Shown one piece after another: positions 21,691 through 31,557 of a DNA stretch of 64,000 nucleotides (its first letter is position 1; each line of letters begins with the position of its first letter). Both the position numbers and the translations under genes were made by a program. Source of the DNA: Takakia lepidozioides (Eukaryota; Streptophyta; Takakiopsida; Takakiales; Takakiaceae); NCBI GenBank assembly GCA_030704615.1, contig CM060734.1, positions 24,614,001-24,678,000 on the forward strand, read 5' to 3'. The notes under the pieces were generated by a model. That model was given only the letters and a program-made list of their open reading frames with translations. It made no database searches and had not been told where the DNA came from.

Positions 21691-22597
21691 TGGGGACATC
21701 AACCTTGGAGCGTGGGGGAGGAAATGCATGCTTAGCCTAGCTTAGCTAGCTCAGGAATCCGATTGCAAAAACTTGTATTGTACAAAAATTTGTTATAAAA
21801 GAAATGGGTTCCAAATGTTGTGTGTCCTATTTTGTTTGGAATGGTGATGCATGGTGTGGTTGGCTAGTGTGTAGAATGCATGCTAGCTTACAAAAGTGGG
21901 AGAGGTAAATTGGGTTAATCGTGTGTTTGCGCAGTGCCGAAATCGGGCGACTCCCATCCAAGGGGCAAGGAAACATGCGCCTTCTTTGGGAGTTCACGTG
22001 CTAGTGTGCACCTGGCGCGTGCGCGTACTATAACTGCGCTACCGAGGTGGTTGCCTTGTAGTGCGGGCTAACGTGGAAGCTATGTGCTTTCGTTCACGTA
22101 CTATAATCGTGTAGCCTCGGGACGAAGTCGTAGTGCGGCTTCGACGTGTTCCCGTACCTCAGGCCAGCATTCCAAGACGGACCCAATTGTAGTGATTGGG
22201 GCGCACGGTTGGTTCAAGGTTATCTTCCTAGTCAAAGGGGGGTTCGAGGTGAACCCTTGCACAAAGTGATGCCAAAAGCGGCATCAAGAGCGATCGCAAG
22301 CAATGTTGTTGCAGTAAGGCGATTCGATCCTCGGGGAGGATCGTTCCTTGACCTTGAAGAAGGCCAAGAAGAGTGCACTGGGAGGAGCTTGAGAGGCTCC
22401 ACCCCTGGCCGGGACTTGGAGGAAGTCGGCCGAACTAGCTAGTGGAGAGTAGAGTCAAGCGTGGGGTTTGGTTCTTTGCCATGGGACGCCATGGTACGGA
22501 AACAAACTCCTTGATGTGGGACGCCACAACTTGGATGTTCGTTTCTACAAAATGGACAAGTCGATGAGGACATCGACTCCCTGTTGGTAGGGGTGTG
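21691..22597 (+). other. Untranslated 3' region of the chromovirus
   Basis: About 900 bp between the chromodomain and the 3' LTR without a coding region. It contains purine runs (GTGGGGGAGG near 21712, and GGTAGGGGTG directly before the 3' LTR); the latter is in the right position for a polypurine tract. A long 3' leader is common in plant chromoviruses. Confidence 0.6.
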
Positions 22598-23324
22598 TGT
22601 CGCGGCCTTTGCCTTGAGGGCAGGGGGTCGGGACACATGAGGGGCTGCCCCTGTGGTGGGGGCAGCGGCAGCGATAGGTATGGGGGGGCTGAAGCACCTT
22701 TGAGTGCCCAAGGCACTCAAGGAGGCAGAGGCGCTCACTAGGTGGAGCCCCGCACACCGGGTTGTGGTGGGGGTGGCTCCACAAGGGGTGGTGGTAGCTT
22801 AGTGGGACTTAGTGGGGGTGGCATAGGACTCACCATGGGGGCGGAGACCTCGTGGTGGGAGTCGTGGGGAGTCTTGGGACTCATCACGGTCCATAGGGGC
22901 CGTGGTGAGTGGGCCAAGACTCACCGCGACTCATCACCGGGAGTCGAGGGTTTTCGTGGTGGTTCGCCATAAAATGGCATGGCTGGTTGTGAAACCCCCG
23001 CGGACAGCTACAGAAGTATATATAGGGAGTAGTAACCCCGAGAACGGTGCATGCCCGTTGGTGACCAAAAACTAGTGAGTAAGCGAGCGAGCCGGAAAAC
23101 GACCAAAGAGTGGGGAGCTGTTCCGGACTGCCAACTACCAAAGGGAATTCCCGCTGGTTCCAAATCAGTGGAGGGTTCTTTGGGAGAACAAAGGGGGACC
23201 GTTATACCCCGGTGAGCAGCCGAAACTCCAAGTTGGCCCGGCGGCCAGGTTGGGAGTCAGGCGCGCGCATCAAAGCGAGTAATTATGACTTGAGGGGGAG
23301 CTTACCGAAGTGAGGTGCGCGACA
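22598..23324 (+). repeat. 3' LTR of the chromovirus
   Basis: TGTCGCGGCCTTTGCC ... GGTGCGCGACA, 727 bp, near-identical to 16379-17105, and followed by the second GACTA at 23325-23329. Confidence 0.96.
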
Positions 23325-23329
23325 GACTA

Positions 23330-23890
23330 GGCTTCGGCAGACCTTTCAAACAAAGAATCAAAAACTCCAACATCTGTGCCTGTCTCCACAACGCTTTTTG
23401 CCACGGTCACCCAAAATCATAGCAATGTCACAACTCCGTAATTCTTCTGCCATCATGGAAACTGGCGGTGGCAATGGTTGCTGCACAACTTTCTTCACCA
23501 TCTTGACGGATTGACTGGAAATACTATTTTGCTCCACAACACTCACTGCACTCAATACTCTCTCTCGAACACTACACTCACTTCTCGCTGTGACAGACTA
23601 TGCGAAATGCAAGAACAATGGCAGATAGTAAAGATGGCAAGAATGATGGCAAGAAGGATGGCAAGAAGGGTGGCAAGAAGGGCCCCACTCCTATCTATCG
23701 CATAGGATGGCCTGACCTAACAGCTGTCAAATACGGATACAATCATTAAAACCTAACCGCCACCCCAATCTATCGATCGTAACAGATTGTAACAGCCGAC
23801 GACGCTTAATACACTCATAATGACACTGCTGACAGGTACATATTGACACCCCCTCCCACTTAACCTAAATTCTGCCCCCAGAAGCATTAG
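23330..23890 (-). repeat. LTR-like region of a second gypsy element, minus strand
   Basis: Read on the minus strand, the integrase fragment at 23892-24755 is followed by a purine tract (AAGTGGGAGGGGG, near 23865-23850) and then TGTCAATATGTACCTGTCAG, which looks like the start of a 3' LTR at about 23850. The end of the LTR is uncertain. It includes a small minisatellite (GGCAAGAAGGRT, about four copies, 23637-23685). Further on (23501-23358) is a 47-codon ORF starting MVKKVVQQPLPPPVSMMAEE that could be the start of the next coding region (copy A) before the chromovirus split it. Confidence 0.5.
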
Positions 23891-23891
23891 G

Positions 23892-24755
23892 TTAAGTACA
23901 ACTTATTCGATCGCCGTTTATGTGGGTCAGCAATGGGTTGCCATTGATGGTAGCCAATTGTATAGAGCCATTTGGAAAAGCTTCCACCACCCGGTATGGG
24001 CCGAGCCATCTCATCTTCAATTTACCAGGAAATTTTTGAAAACGGCTATCAAGTACCAAATCTTGAGCTTTAAGGATCTTGGGCTTAAGGCGACTACCAT
24101 AATAATCCTTTCGCCGCAATTGTGTAACTTCAATATTCTGTAACGCCTGTCGACGAAGTTCATCTATTTTAACTAATTGCAACAGACGAGCCGATAAGGA
24201 TGGAACATCGCCCAACCGTGCCTCGATAGCTATGCGGAGGGAAGGAATTTCAAGCTCAATAGGCAATATTTCCTCTTGTCCATAAACCAACTGGAAGGGA
24301 GTAAATCCGGTGGTAACTTTAAATGCAGTCCGATAGGCCCATAAGGCAGAAAATAATTTAGTGTCCCAATCACTACCAGTACCAGAAATTGTCTTTGTTA
24401 AAATACCACAGAGCAACCCATTGGTCTTCTCAGTCTGACCATTAGCCCCTGGGTGATAGGGGGTAGTCTTCCGATGTTTAATGACATATTTGGTAGTCAT
24501 CTGCTCAATAATAGAATTCAAAAAATGCGTACCATGATCGCTCACAAGCTCTCGAGGACAACCAAATCGAGTGATGATATTCTCATAAAGAAACTATGCC
24601 ACAACCTTGGCCATATCGGTGCGGGAGGCCATGGCTTCAGCCCACTTAGTGACATATTCGGTTGCAACAAGAATATATCGTTTCTGACCATTGCGAGAAG
24701 CAAGGGCTATAGGTCCAACAAAATCGATGCCCCACTTCTTAGGGCTGCTAGGCTT
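23892..24755 (-). pseudogene. Ty3/gypsy integrase fragment
   Basis: Minus-strand integrase core and C-terminal domain. From about 24750: KKWGIDFVGPIALASRNGQK, LVATEYVTKWAEAMASRTD, a TAG stop near 24594, FLYENIITRFGCPRELVSDH, then HFLNSIIEQMTTKYVIKHRK and YHPGANGQTEKTNGLLCGIL. The catalytic SDH and TEK acidic residues are present. Then SDWDTKLFSALWAYRTAFKV, and a C-terminal domain with MRWLGPYRVVEAFPNGSIQL ending DRISCT. It resembles the fragment at 11250-12395 in its core but is not a close copy. At its 5' side it abuts a PPR pseudogene in the same orientation. Confidence 0.88.
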
Positions 24756-25432
24756 GCACTACTAGGCTTGCACACGCATTGCAGACACAAATAAAGGTGA
24801 TGTGATTGGGCTTCACCCCTTCCCACCATTTTCTCATAGGTCTCCAAAGCCTCCATCCCGCACCCATGCTGTGCATATCCTGCAATCATTGCACTCCAAG
24901 ACACCACATTTTGTTCAGCCATTAGGTCGAACACTCCCTTTGCATCCTCAATGCACCCACATTTAGCATACATGTCCACTAGGGTACTATTCAGAATGAC
25001 ATCTGGTAAAATTCTAGCTTTGACAATGTCTCCATGGACTTCCTTGCCCTTATCCAGCGCTGCCAGACTCGTACACACCTTGCAAACCTAACCTGGGGTG
25101 ATCTGGTCGGGCTTCACCTCTTCCCTCATCATTTGCTCATAGGTCTCCAAAGCCTCCATCCCGCGTCCCTACTGTGCATAAGTTGTGATCATCGCAGTCC
25201 AAGACACCACATCTCGTTTGGCCATATTTTCCAACACTCCCTTTGCATCCTCGATGCTCCCACATTTTGCATACATGTTCATCAGAACAGTGTCCAGAAC
25301 AACATCTGGTACGATTCCAGCTTCGACAATGTCAGCATGGACCTCTTTGCTCTTTTGCAGGGCTGCCAGAATCACACACGCATTGCAACCACAGTACTTG
25401 AAGGAAGGGAAGAAGAAGGAGATGGAGGTCAT
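24756..25432 (-). pseudogene. PPR-repeat pseudogene fragment
   Basis: Two consecutive PLS-type pentatricopeptide units on the minus strand: SKEVHADIVEAGIVPDVVLD, MYAKCGSIEDAKGVLENMAK, RDVVSWTAMITTYAQ, then a TAG stop, GRGMEALETYEQMMREEVKP; the second unit reads GKEVHGDIVKARILPDVILN, MYAKCGCIEDAKGVFDLMAE, NVVSWSAMIAGYAQ. PPR proteins bind organellar RNA for editing or processing. The fragment has no start, no C-terminal E/DYW domain, at least one stop and a frameshift near 24830, and is joined directly to the gypsy integrase fragment. It is a relic of a larger family that is greatly expanded in land plants. Confidence 0.85.
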
Positions 25433-26573
25433 GTTCGCCGAGCAGGAGTGACTTGAAAATCTCGTTTAAGTCCTCAGCCCCCTCACTGCGACTTACGGAG
25501 CTCACAACCCGAGCTCCCTATCAATTGTCCTGCTCGCAATTCGACTCGTGTCATTGTAATTTCAAAATAGTGCCATATGGGTTACAATTGAAAAAAATGT
25601 CCCCGGGGGATCCAACCCGCAGTCGTCAACACGACTGCAAATTTCATTAATATAAAAAATATGTTTTTCCGATTTTTGGAAATCAGCCTATAAATCGGCG
25701 TGAAACCCGGAGTTCACTTCTGCGACTTGTATACTCCATCCTTTACGCCAGCGTGGCATAAAAACGACTGCGACAACTGGCGAGTCGTCATTCACAACCT
25801 GGAGTCCCACGCGCAGTCGTTTCGGACAAAATCGCAACCGCGAGTCGGGTGCGAAAATCACCTATTCCTTGTAGTGTGAGAAGCACCTTTAGTTGGGGCA
25901 TGGAGGTGATGGGACGTAGCTACGGCGCGAGCCTAGCCACGTGAGCCCAGGAGCTCGGCTCACGCTTTGCCCTCTAAGCGTGAGCCCAGGGTTTAGAGGA
26001 AGGAGAAGCAAGTCCTATAACCGAGGACAAGGTTTAGAGGGGGTCCAATTACCGTGGAAGCGTGTATTTTGGAAGAAGATGTGAATACGGCAAAACTTCC
26101 AAACACGGCAAACATGACAAACACGGCAATATGAGTCCCCTTTAGAAGCACGATGATCCCACAGCCCTACTTCATCAACCCCAAGCACTCCCATCCCAAG
26201 CATTTTACGCAGTTGTTCCCACCCTCCACCAGCCCTGGTAAGCGTTCCACCTTGAAGACGAGCCCCAAGCCGCGATCCCACCTGGCCCCACTCTCACCAA
26301 GCCCCAACCTTCTTTGGTCACTGTTCCTATAAATATACTCCTGCAGCAGCCACACCCACTAGTAAGTTGCTTTTGGACCCAACGACAATAGTAGAACTAT
26401 CTAGAAAGTAGAACTCTCTAGAAAGTCAACTAGTGAATTAGGGATGATGACTTAGTCATGACTAACTTTTAGAGTCCCGCTATCTTTCCAGCTAGCCCCT
26501 CTTACTTTGTCCTTTTCTCTGGACTCGCCTCCGCTATTCTATCCCCTCCTGTGAGTTAGCTACGATCGCCGCC
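25433..26573. other. Non-coding interval
   Basis: No gene recognised. 25910-26000 is rich in CACGTGAGCCC/GCTCACG words like those at 3865-4050. 26080-26135 has repeated AACACGGCAAA words. A TATA-like CTATAAATATA at 26329-26339 could belong to the small ORF downstream. Confidence 0.5.
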
Positions 26574-27007
26574 ATGGCCAATCTCTCTGTTCGCTACGCT
26601 ACTGCGCAGCGGCTCTCCCACGCTGTCTGCAAGTGCCACTCTCCTCTTTACCTCCTCTCTCTTGCGCTTCTCCTAAGCCTAACCTTGTTTGATTCCATGG
26701 AGTTTTACAGTTTTAAGACAAAAAATTGTGTTTTCGCTCGTTGCACAGACTATTGCTATGAGAACCCCCCTCTACTCAGGTGGTCGTATACGGTTCAACG
26801 CTGTTCTTCTGCAGATCGACAATTTCACCACTTTCACTAAGAACCTCTCATTTCATGAAGAAGCGCCCATTCAGCCTCTATAACGGCCCTATCATCATGT
26901 TGAAGCTCCCACCTGCACAAGTTGCCTATCTGCGAATAACAGGCTACCCTCCAGTGGCTTACCGCCCGCATTGGGCCCAAGAGATCCTACTCGAGCTTTG
27001 CACATAA
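26574..27007 (+). CDS. Small ORFs of unknown function
   Basis: ATG at 26574 has a strong context (GCCGCCATGG) about 235 bp after a TATA-like box (26329-26339). The 88-codon frame begins MANLSVRYATAQRLSHAVCK and has a hydrophobic stretch LYLLSLALLLSLTLF, like a signal or transit peptide, but no recognisable mature domain. Overlapping frames 26689-26883 and 26780-27007 are also open. If this is a gene, the first frame may be exon 1 with a splice I cannot place. It may equally be a chance ORF. Confidence 0.25.
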
Positions 27008-27039
27008 ATGTTAACTTTGGGCAATTGGCTATACCAACT

Positions 27040-27286
27040 TTGGCCCGCGAGTAGCGGTTCTGGACCTAGCTGGCGGGTCCGGGTCCGGGTCCGGTTCTAG
27101 GCTCATGTTAAAAATGAACCCGGATCAGGGTCCGAGTTTTTGGTGATGGCACGGGTCCGGATCCGGATAGGTGAACCCGGGTCAGGGTCTGAGTTTTTGG
27201 TGATGGCACGGGTCCAGATCCGGATAGGTAACCCGGACCCTAACCCGCCGGGTACCCGGGGTCAAATCCGGACCCGCACAACACTG
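27040..27286 (-). mobile_element. hAT-like terminal fragment with GGGTCC repeats
   Basis: Read on the minus strand from 27286 this starts CAGTGTTGTGCGGGTCCGG and continues with CCCGGGTACCCGGCGGGTTA and many GGGTCCGG words. The first 45 or so bases match the left end of the 934-bp element at 53069. A region holding GATGGCACGGGTCC is repeated twice within it (27142 and 27202). Only one terminus is visible, so this is a truncated copy. Confidence 0.7.
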
Positions 27287-27291
27287 TCGTT

Positions 27292-27521
27292 GATGTCGTT
27301 GATGATCATCATGAAATCATGATCATGAAGAAATTGAGTGCGTTGATGCACTCAATTCTCCGCGGGGGGGGGGGGGGGGGGGGGGGGAACAAAAAAAAAA
27401 CAAGATTTTTTTTTTTTTTTTTTGCCTTCCCCCCCCCCAAACCCCCTGCGCGGAGAACTGAGTCTATCAACGCACTCAATTTCTTCAAGATCATGATTTC
27501 ATGATGATCATCGACGACATC
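27292..27521. repeat. Large imperfect palindrome (foldback-like) with homopolymer centre
   Basis: Left arm 27292-27363 (GATGTCGTTGATGATCATC ...) and right arm 27450-27521 are inverted repeats of about 72 bp with about five mismatches. The centre consists of runs of G, A, T and C. Both strands therefore give look-alike ORFs (KKLSAL...) that are artefacts. It could be a foldback or MITE-like element inserted beside the hAT fragment. The homopolymer lengths may include assembly error. Confidence 0.8.
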
Positions 27522-28356
27522 TACCCAAATGCCGGGAAAAAATAAAAAAATTCTCTTAATGTTTTTTTTTTTTTTTTTGAATTCTCATGTGCCTGACGCC
27601 CGCTTAATTCCCAGCCATGTTTCCCTCTATGAACATGGCAGTTCGCTAAGGGTTAGGGTTAGGGTTGGAGTTACAATTTGCAGTGTTTCCCCGGTTTGCC
27701 GTGTTTCCGCGGTAGTGACGTCAGCTTAATTCTCAGCCTGTTTCCCTGCATGAACATGACAGTTCGCTAAGGGTTAGGGTTAGGGTTTTCCGTATTTCCG
27801 CAGTAATGGGTGCTCATCCGCGGAAATACACCCTGCATCTTCCCCCATTCTCGTGCCACGTGGACTGGGCTCACAGGCTCCTGGGCTCGCATGGCTAGGC
27901 TCACACTCTAGCATTCCCCGGAGGTGATGGTGTCGATTGGATGCCGTATTAACAAAGGTAGCATTATAAAGCCCAGCCTGATACGTCGCATTCTGAAATA
28001 GGGAGGGGGGGAGGGGGGGGGGGAGAACTTCCACCCGCGTGTTGTGACCTTGTCGTTCTCTGAGAGCTGAAGGACTGAGACCCGCTCGGTGTGCCCGCAA
28101 GGGGCGGTGGTAGTCTTGAACGTCTTGAGAGAGGAACTGGAGAGTAAAAACAACTCAGAAAGCATCAATAGAGAGCTTAGAAGGACCGTCTTGAAGCGCT
28201 GGTTTGATATGTTGGCACGGCCCGGAAGAGAGCGAGGAAAACTCCTCGAAGAAGCACGAGAGACAGGAGCTGAAGCCATGGCGGCGACCATGGTGGCGAT
28301 CATGGTTAAACTTAGAGACCCTGATAAGATAGTGGAACCGCTGGAGAAATACGAAA
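27522..28356. repeat. Tandem duplication with TTAGGG words, then non-coding
   Basis: A unit of about 121 bp (GCTTAATTC-CAGCC...TTCGCTAAGGGTTAGGG) begins at 27602 and is repeated from 27723. Each copy has about three TTAGGG words (27645-27670 and 27764-27787). 27995-28025 is a G-run. 28089-28367 is an open frame without an early ATG (REELESKNNSESINRELRR) that I do not recognise. Confidence 0.6.
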
Positions 28357-29803
28357 TTAACATGTAAAGGTTAAAAAATATAGCGGAACCCTAGGGAGTA
28401 GGTCATGATTAGCGAGTTTGGCTATGGTAATGGCAAGAGGGCGGAGCTCCGCCCTCTCTTTGATGTGTACTGGAACATACCGAATGACATTTATTTCTGT
28501 AGCTGCATCATCAACTATGAAGGCATTTGGGCGCCACTGTGGTGTACATGATAATAGGCTGTTCCACAAGGCTGCCATCCGAGGTACAAGATCTGTGGTG
28601 CGATTCCTTGCAGAGATAATGTAGGCCACTTGGATGCCATTCAACCATGTGTCAAATACCATCAACATGTAGAGAAGAAACTGCATAAGAAAACAACATA
28701 AAAATTAATAATGAGTTGTAGATACAAGACGAGATGAGACCACCAAAAAAATACATTACATATGAACAACAACTTCAAGTTCAAATTCAAAATAAAAATT
28801 TGTCCCACCTTATGATGATTTGTTCCAACTGTAGCATCGCAAGACACAATTCTTGCATGCCCTAGTTCCAACATTTTTTCCTTTTGCCATGGGGTCTGTA
28901 TCCAATGGTGAATGTCAAATCACCATCGAAATGCTCATAAGTATATGGCAAAAAATTCTTCTCGGTAGAATAACACAGAATCAGGGTGTTGATCCTTCCA
29001 CATTTGAACACTTTCTGCATCGTTCTCATGTCTCTTGAATGTAGTCCAAGCACGCTTTTTGGCGAGATTTCTGACATCTTTTTAGGTCATCTCTCTTTGG
29101 TCCTTCCCCTAAAGAAGTGTGTGTCATGACATATTCTTTGTGCTCTTGCAGGCTTTGAGGAACGGAAGACTCTCGGTATAAACACTCCATTATCCACTAC
29201 TTGAGTTCCTCACTGATATGGGAAGCAAAGACATATTGAGCGTTGCAAAAATCACTTGACAATGCCCCATGATATAATTTTCCAGCTGCATCAACATGCA
29301 TCTTATTGTAATATGTGATGACAACAATGTCAGACATTAAATAACTTCTTTGCACTTTGAAAGAGCAAAGACATCCACGCCTATAGGATTCACCATATTC
29401 AATCTTTTTCCGTCTTATTCTTTTCCAGTGTGTCTCAGCAGTTCTTGTCTCATGAATTACGTTCTCATGAGGATCCTTCACGGGTAGTATGTTCTTCCGC
29501 TTGTCTTGTGGGCCATAACAACAATGATACTTGGACATAGCTGTTCGATTTGATATTTTGTATAACTTGTGATAGCATAACAACATAGTATGAGAAACAT
29601 CTATATGAAGTATAATAGACAATGCAAACACAATGAATAACAAGGACGTCACATATCAAACAACAATGAAATGGATGCACATATGATGGTGGTAAGGAAG
29701 GTATTTGCTTTGGGAGTTGCTCGACTCCCTTCTTCAAGGTCTGTTTGAGATTGAATGTAAAATTGAGTGGGGGCCTCAACCCTAGACTCCTCCCCTTGCA
29801 CAA
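28357..29803 (-). pseudogene. MULE/FAR1-type transposase pseudogene
   Basis: Mutator-like transposase remnants in order on the minus strand. 29520-29250: DNA-binding region with YHCCYGPQDKRKNILPVKD, YRRGCLCSFKVQRSYL, ITYYNKMHVDAAGKLYHG. 28900-28810: IQTPWQKEKMLELGHARIVS, CDATVGTNHHK (first catalytic Asp). A short intron (GTGGGA ... TATGCAG, about 28812-28691) separates this from FLLYMLMVFDTWLNGIQVAY and FIVDDAATEINVI (second catalytic Asp). Frameshifts are visible near 28890 and upstream, and the end after about 28400 is missing. 29803-29650 could be an earlier exon (GRVIDFVQGEESRVEAPTQF). Identification rests on the D-ATFGTN-like and MVFD-W-N motifs typical of this superfamily. Confidence 0.7.
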
Positions 29804-31302
29804 AGTCTATCACACGTCCCCAAGGTACATATGTTTTTTCACTCATAACCAACGTGTGTGGAGGGGATCCAGACCAACATTGTAGACCAACAACGCCCTG
29901 AAGACCGACGATAGTGGGTGGGGGGAAGGCCGGGCGGGTGGTTGGGGGGCGGGCCGGGCGGGTGGGGCTGGCGGGCCGTGGTGACCCCACAACGAGCGGG
30001 GAGGGCGAGGCGCACGGGATTCGCACGTGCAAATATAATACGCATCAATATATGAATCGAGACGTTTATTTTGCTTGTTTGTAGCGTCGTTGAGATCTCC
30101 CAAACCGCGGGCCCCCAGCCCCGGTGCTTGGTGCTGTTGGAGAGCCCTCGAGGAGGAGGGGTGCACCGGCTTAGTCTCATGATTCTTGGACCAGGGGTGT
30201 GGAAGATGTGGAATTTCAAGTGCTTTGGGTCGCTGGAAATTCGGGAAAAATAGCAAAGTGGGCTTTCGTGGAGCTAGGATTGGCCCATCATGTGGCAAAT
30301 TTGGAAATTCAAGTGCTTTTGGTCGCTTGAAATTCGTGAAAAATAGCAAAATGGATATATCAATAGAGGAAGCCTCGACAAGGGAGATTGCAAAAATAGC
30401 AAAGTGGGCTTTCGGATTGCACTTGGACTTAGATGACATTGGACACTGGAGGTCGCACTTGGGCCCCTACATGGGAGAAGCACTTGGATACATAGGAGAT
30501 TGCACTTGGGCTTAGATTTCAATTCTTCACACATGGGCCTCGACGTAGGAGACATACTTGGATACATAGGGATTGCATTGAGACTTGATGACAGTGGACA
30601 CTTGGGCCAACGGCACAGGTCATAGTTGGATATATTATTCTTCACACATGGGCCTCGACATAAGACATAAGACGCATAGGGGATTGCACTTGGACTTAGA
30701 TGACACTGGACACTTGGGCCAACGACACAGACTACCCTAGTTAAAGATGTATAGACAAAGGCTTTGTGTCATACAATTAGCCTTTCTTTACTCTAAGGAG
30801 GAATAAAGAAAAATCAGTGTAAAAAATTAGTAAGCACCTGTTGTGCCCTTCCCACGTGTCATAGCTGAAAATTATTTTCATGATGTGCCTCCTCCCTCAT
30901 GTAACATCTCTGTTATTGAACAACTTATGAAAAATAAATGGATGAATTTTCAAATGTATGATGGATGAAAGTAGATTCCACTATTCACAAAAGAGGAGCC
31001 ATCCGCAACCAATCGCTTGTTGCTACCGGATCCTATGCAACATTCATTCTTAACGAATGCAAGATTGAAAGCATCTCCAGATTCTGTCTCCAGTGTTGGT
31101 TTCGTGCATTGTTTGGTTGGGCGCTCCTCCTCAACAATGTCTTTCTCTTCCTCATTGAAAGGATAGCTCCAAAGGGAGGTCTTCTCTTTGCAAGGGATAG
31201 TTGAGCATAACCCAATGGTTGTGCAACGTATTTGTTGTTCTTGTCACTCACAACAATTTGAACCCAGGATCCCCTGGTTATTGGGAACCGCTGGGCCCTG
31301 GA
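29804..31302. repeat. Non-coding interval with tandem repeats upstream of ETG1
   Basis: 29920-30010 is a GC-rich GGGCGGG stretch. 30210-30410 contains three or so copies of a unit with AAATTCAAGTGCTTT-GGTCGC and AAAAATAGCAAAGTGGGCTTT. 30410-30735 holds two to three copies of a 115-125-bp unit (CACACATGGGCCTCGAC, CTTGGATACATAGG, GGACACTTGGGCCAACG). 30740-31300 shows nothing recognisable and forms the distal promoter of ETG1. Confidence 0.55.
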
Positions 31303-31315
31303 TTTTGGCGGGAAA
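31303..31315 (+). promoter_or_regulatory. E2F-binding site upstream of ETG1
   Basis: TTTTGGCGGGAAA fits the palindromic E2F/DP consensus TTTSGCGSSAAA. It lies 243 bp before the ETG1 ATG. Plant ETG1 is a known E2F target expressed at G1/S, so the position and the gene identity support each other. Binding itself is inferred. Confidence 0.8.
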
Positions 31316-31557
31316 CATGTGAGGTGGGGTTCCCTGCCTGCGCTCATCGTGCTCATCCCTCGCTCTCACAGATCGGCTCTTGCTCCGATCCATGCTTTTG
31401 ACGAAGAATCCGTGCATTGGTTCACTTCTTGGTTGCTGTCTCTCACGGTGCAAACTGCGTATTGTCCAGGCGTGGAGATCTTGCGTCTGTTCCGAAATTA
31501 GGTGTTTTGTCACTTGAATTGGAGTTGTTTCTAATATCGGGGGCGGCGGACACCGAG

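Larger units (their letters stand above)
16379..23324 (+). mobile_element. Full-length chromodomain Ty3/gypsy retrotransposon (chromovirus)
   Basis: Complete LTR retrotransposon of 6946 bp: LTR 16379-17105, tRNA-Met primer-binding site, Gag with CCHC, protease, reverse transcriptase, RNase H, integrase, C-terminal chromodomain, LTR 22598-23324. Both LTRs are 727 bp, start TG and end CA, and differ by about ten substitutions and two single-base indels that I can find by eye (about 98% identical). Perfect 5-bp target duplication GACTA flanks it (16374-16378 and 23325-23329). The chromodomain places it among the chromoviruses, which use it to target chromatin. The coding region has in-frame stops and frameshifts, so it could move only with help. 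It is inserted in copy A of the coiled-coil family. Confidence 0.96.

Noticed and set aside
27309-27504. Two mirror-image ORFs on opposite strands
   Set aside because: They are created by the palindrome and its homopolymer core; no coding evidence.
27645-27787. A telomere end
   Set aside because: Only about three TTAGGG words per site within a duplicated unit; far too short for an array and embedded in ordinary sequence.
29839-30645. Minus-strand Pro-rich ORFs upstream of ETG1
   Set aside because: They follow the tandem repeats at 30210-30735 and GC-rich tract; repeat-derived frames.
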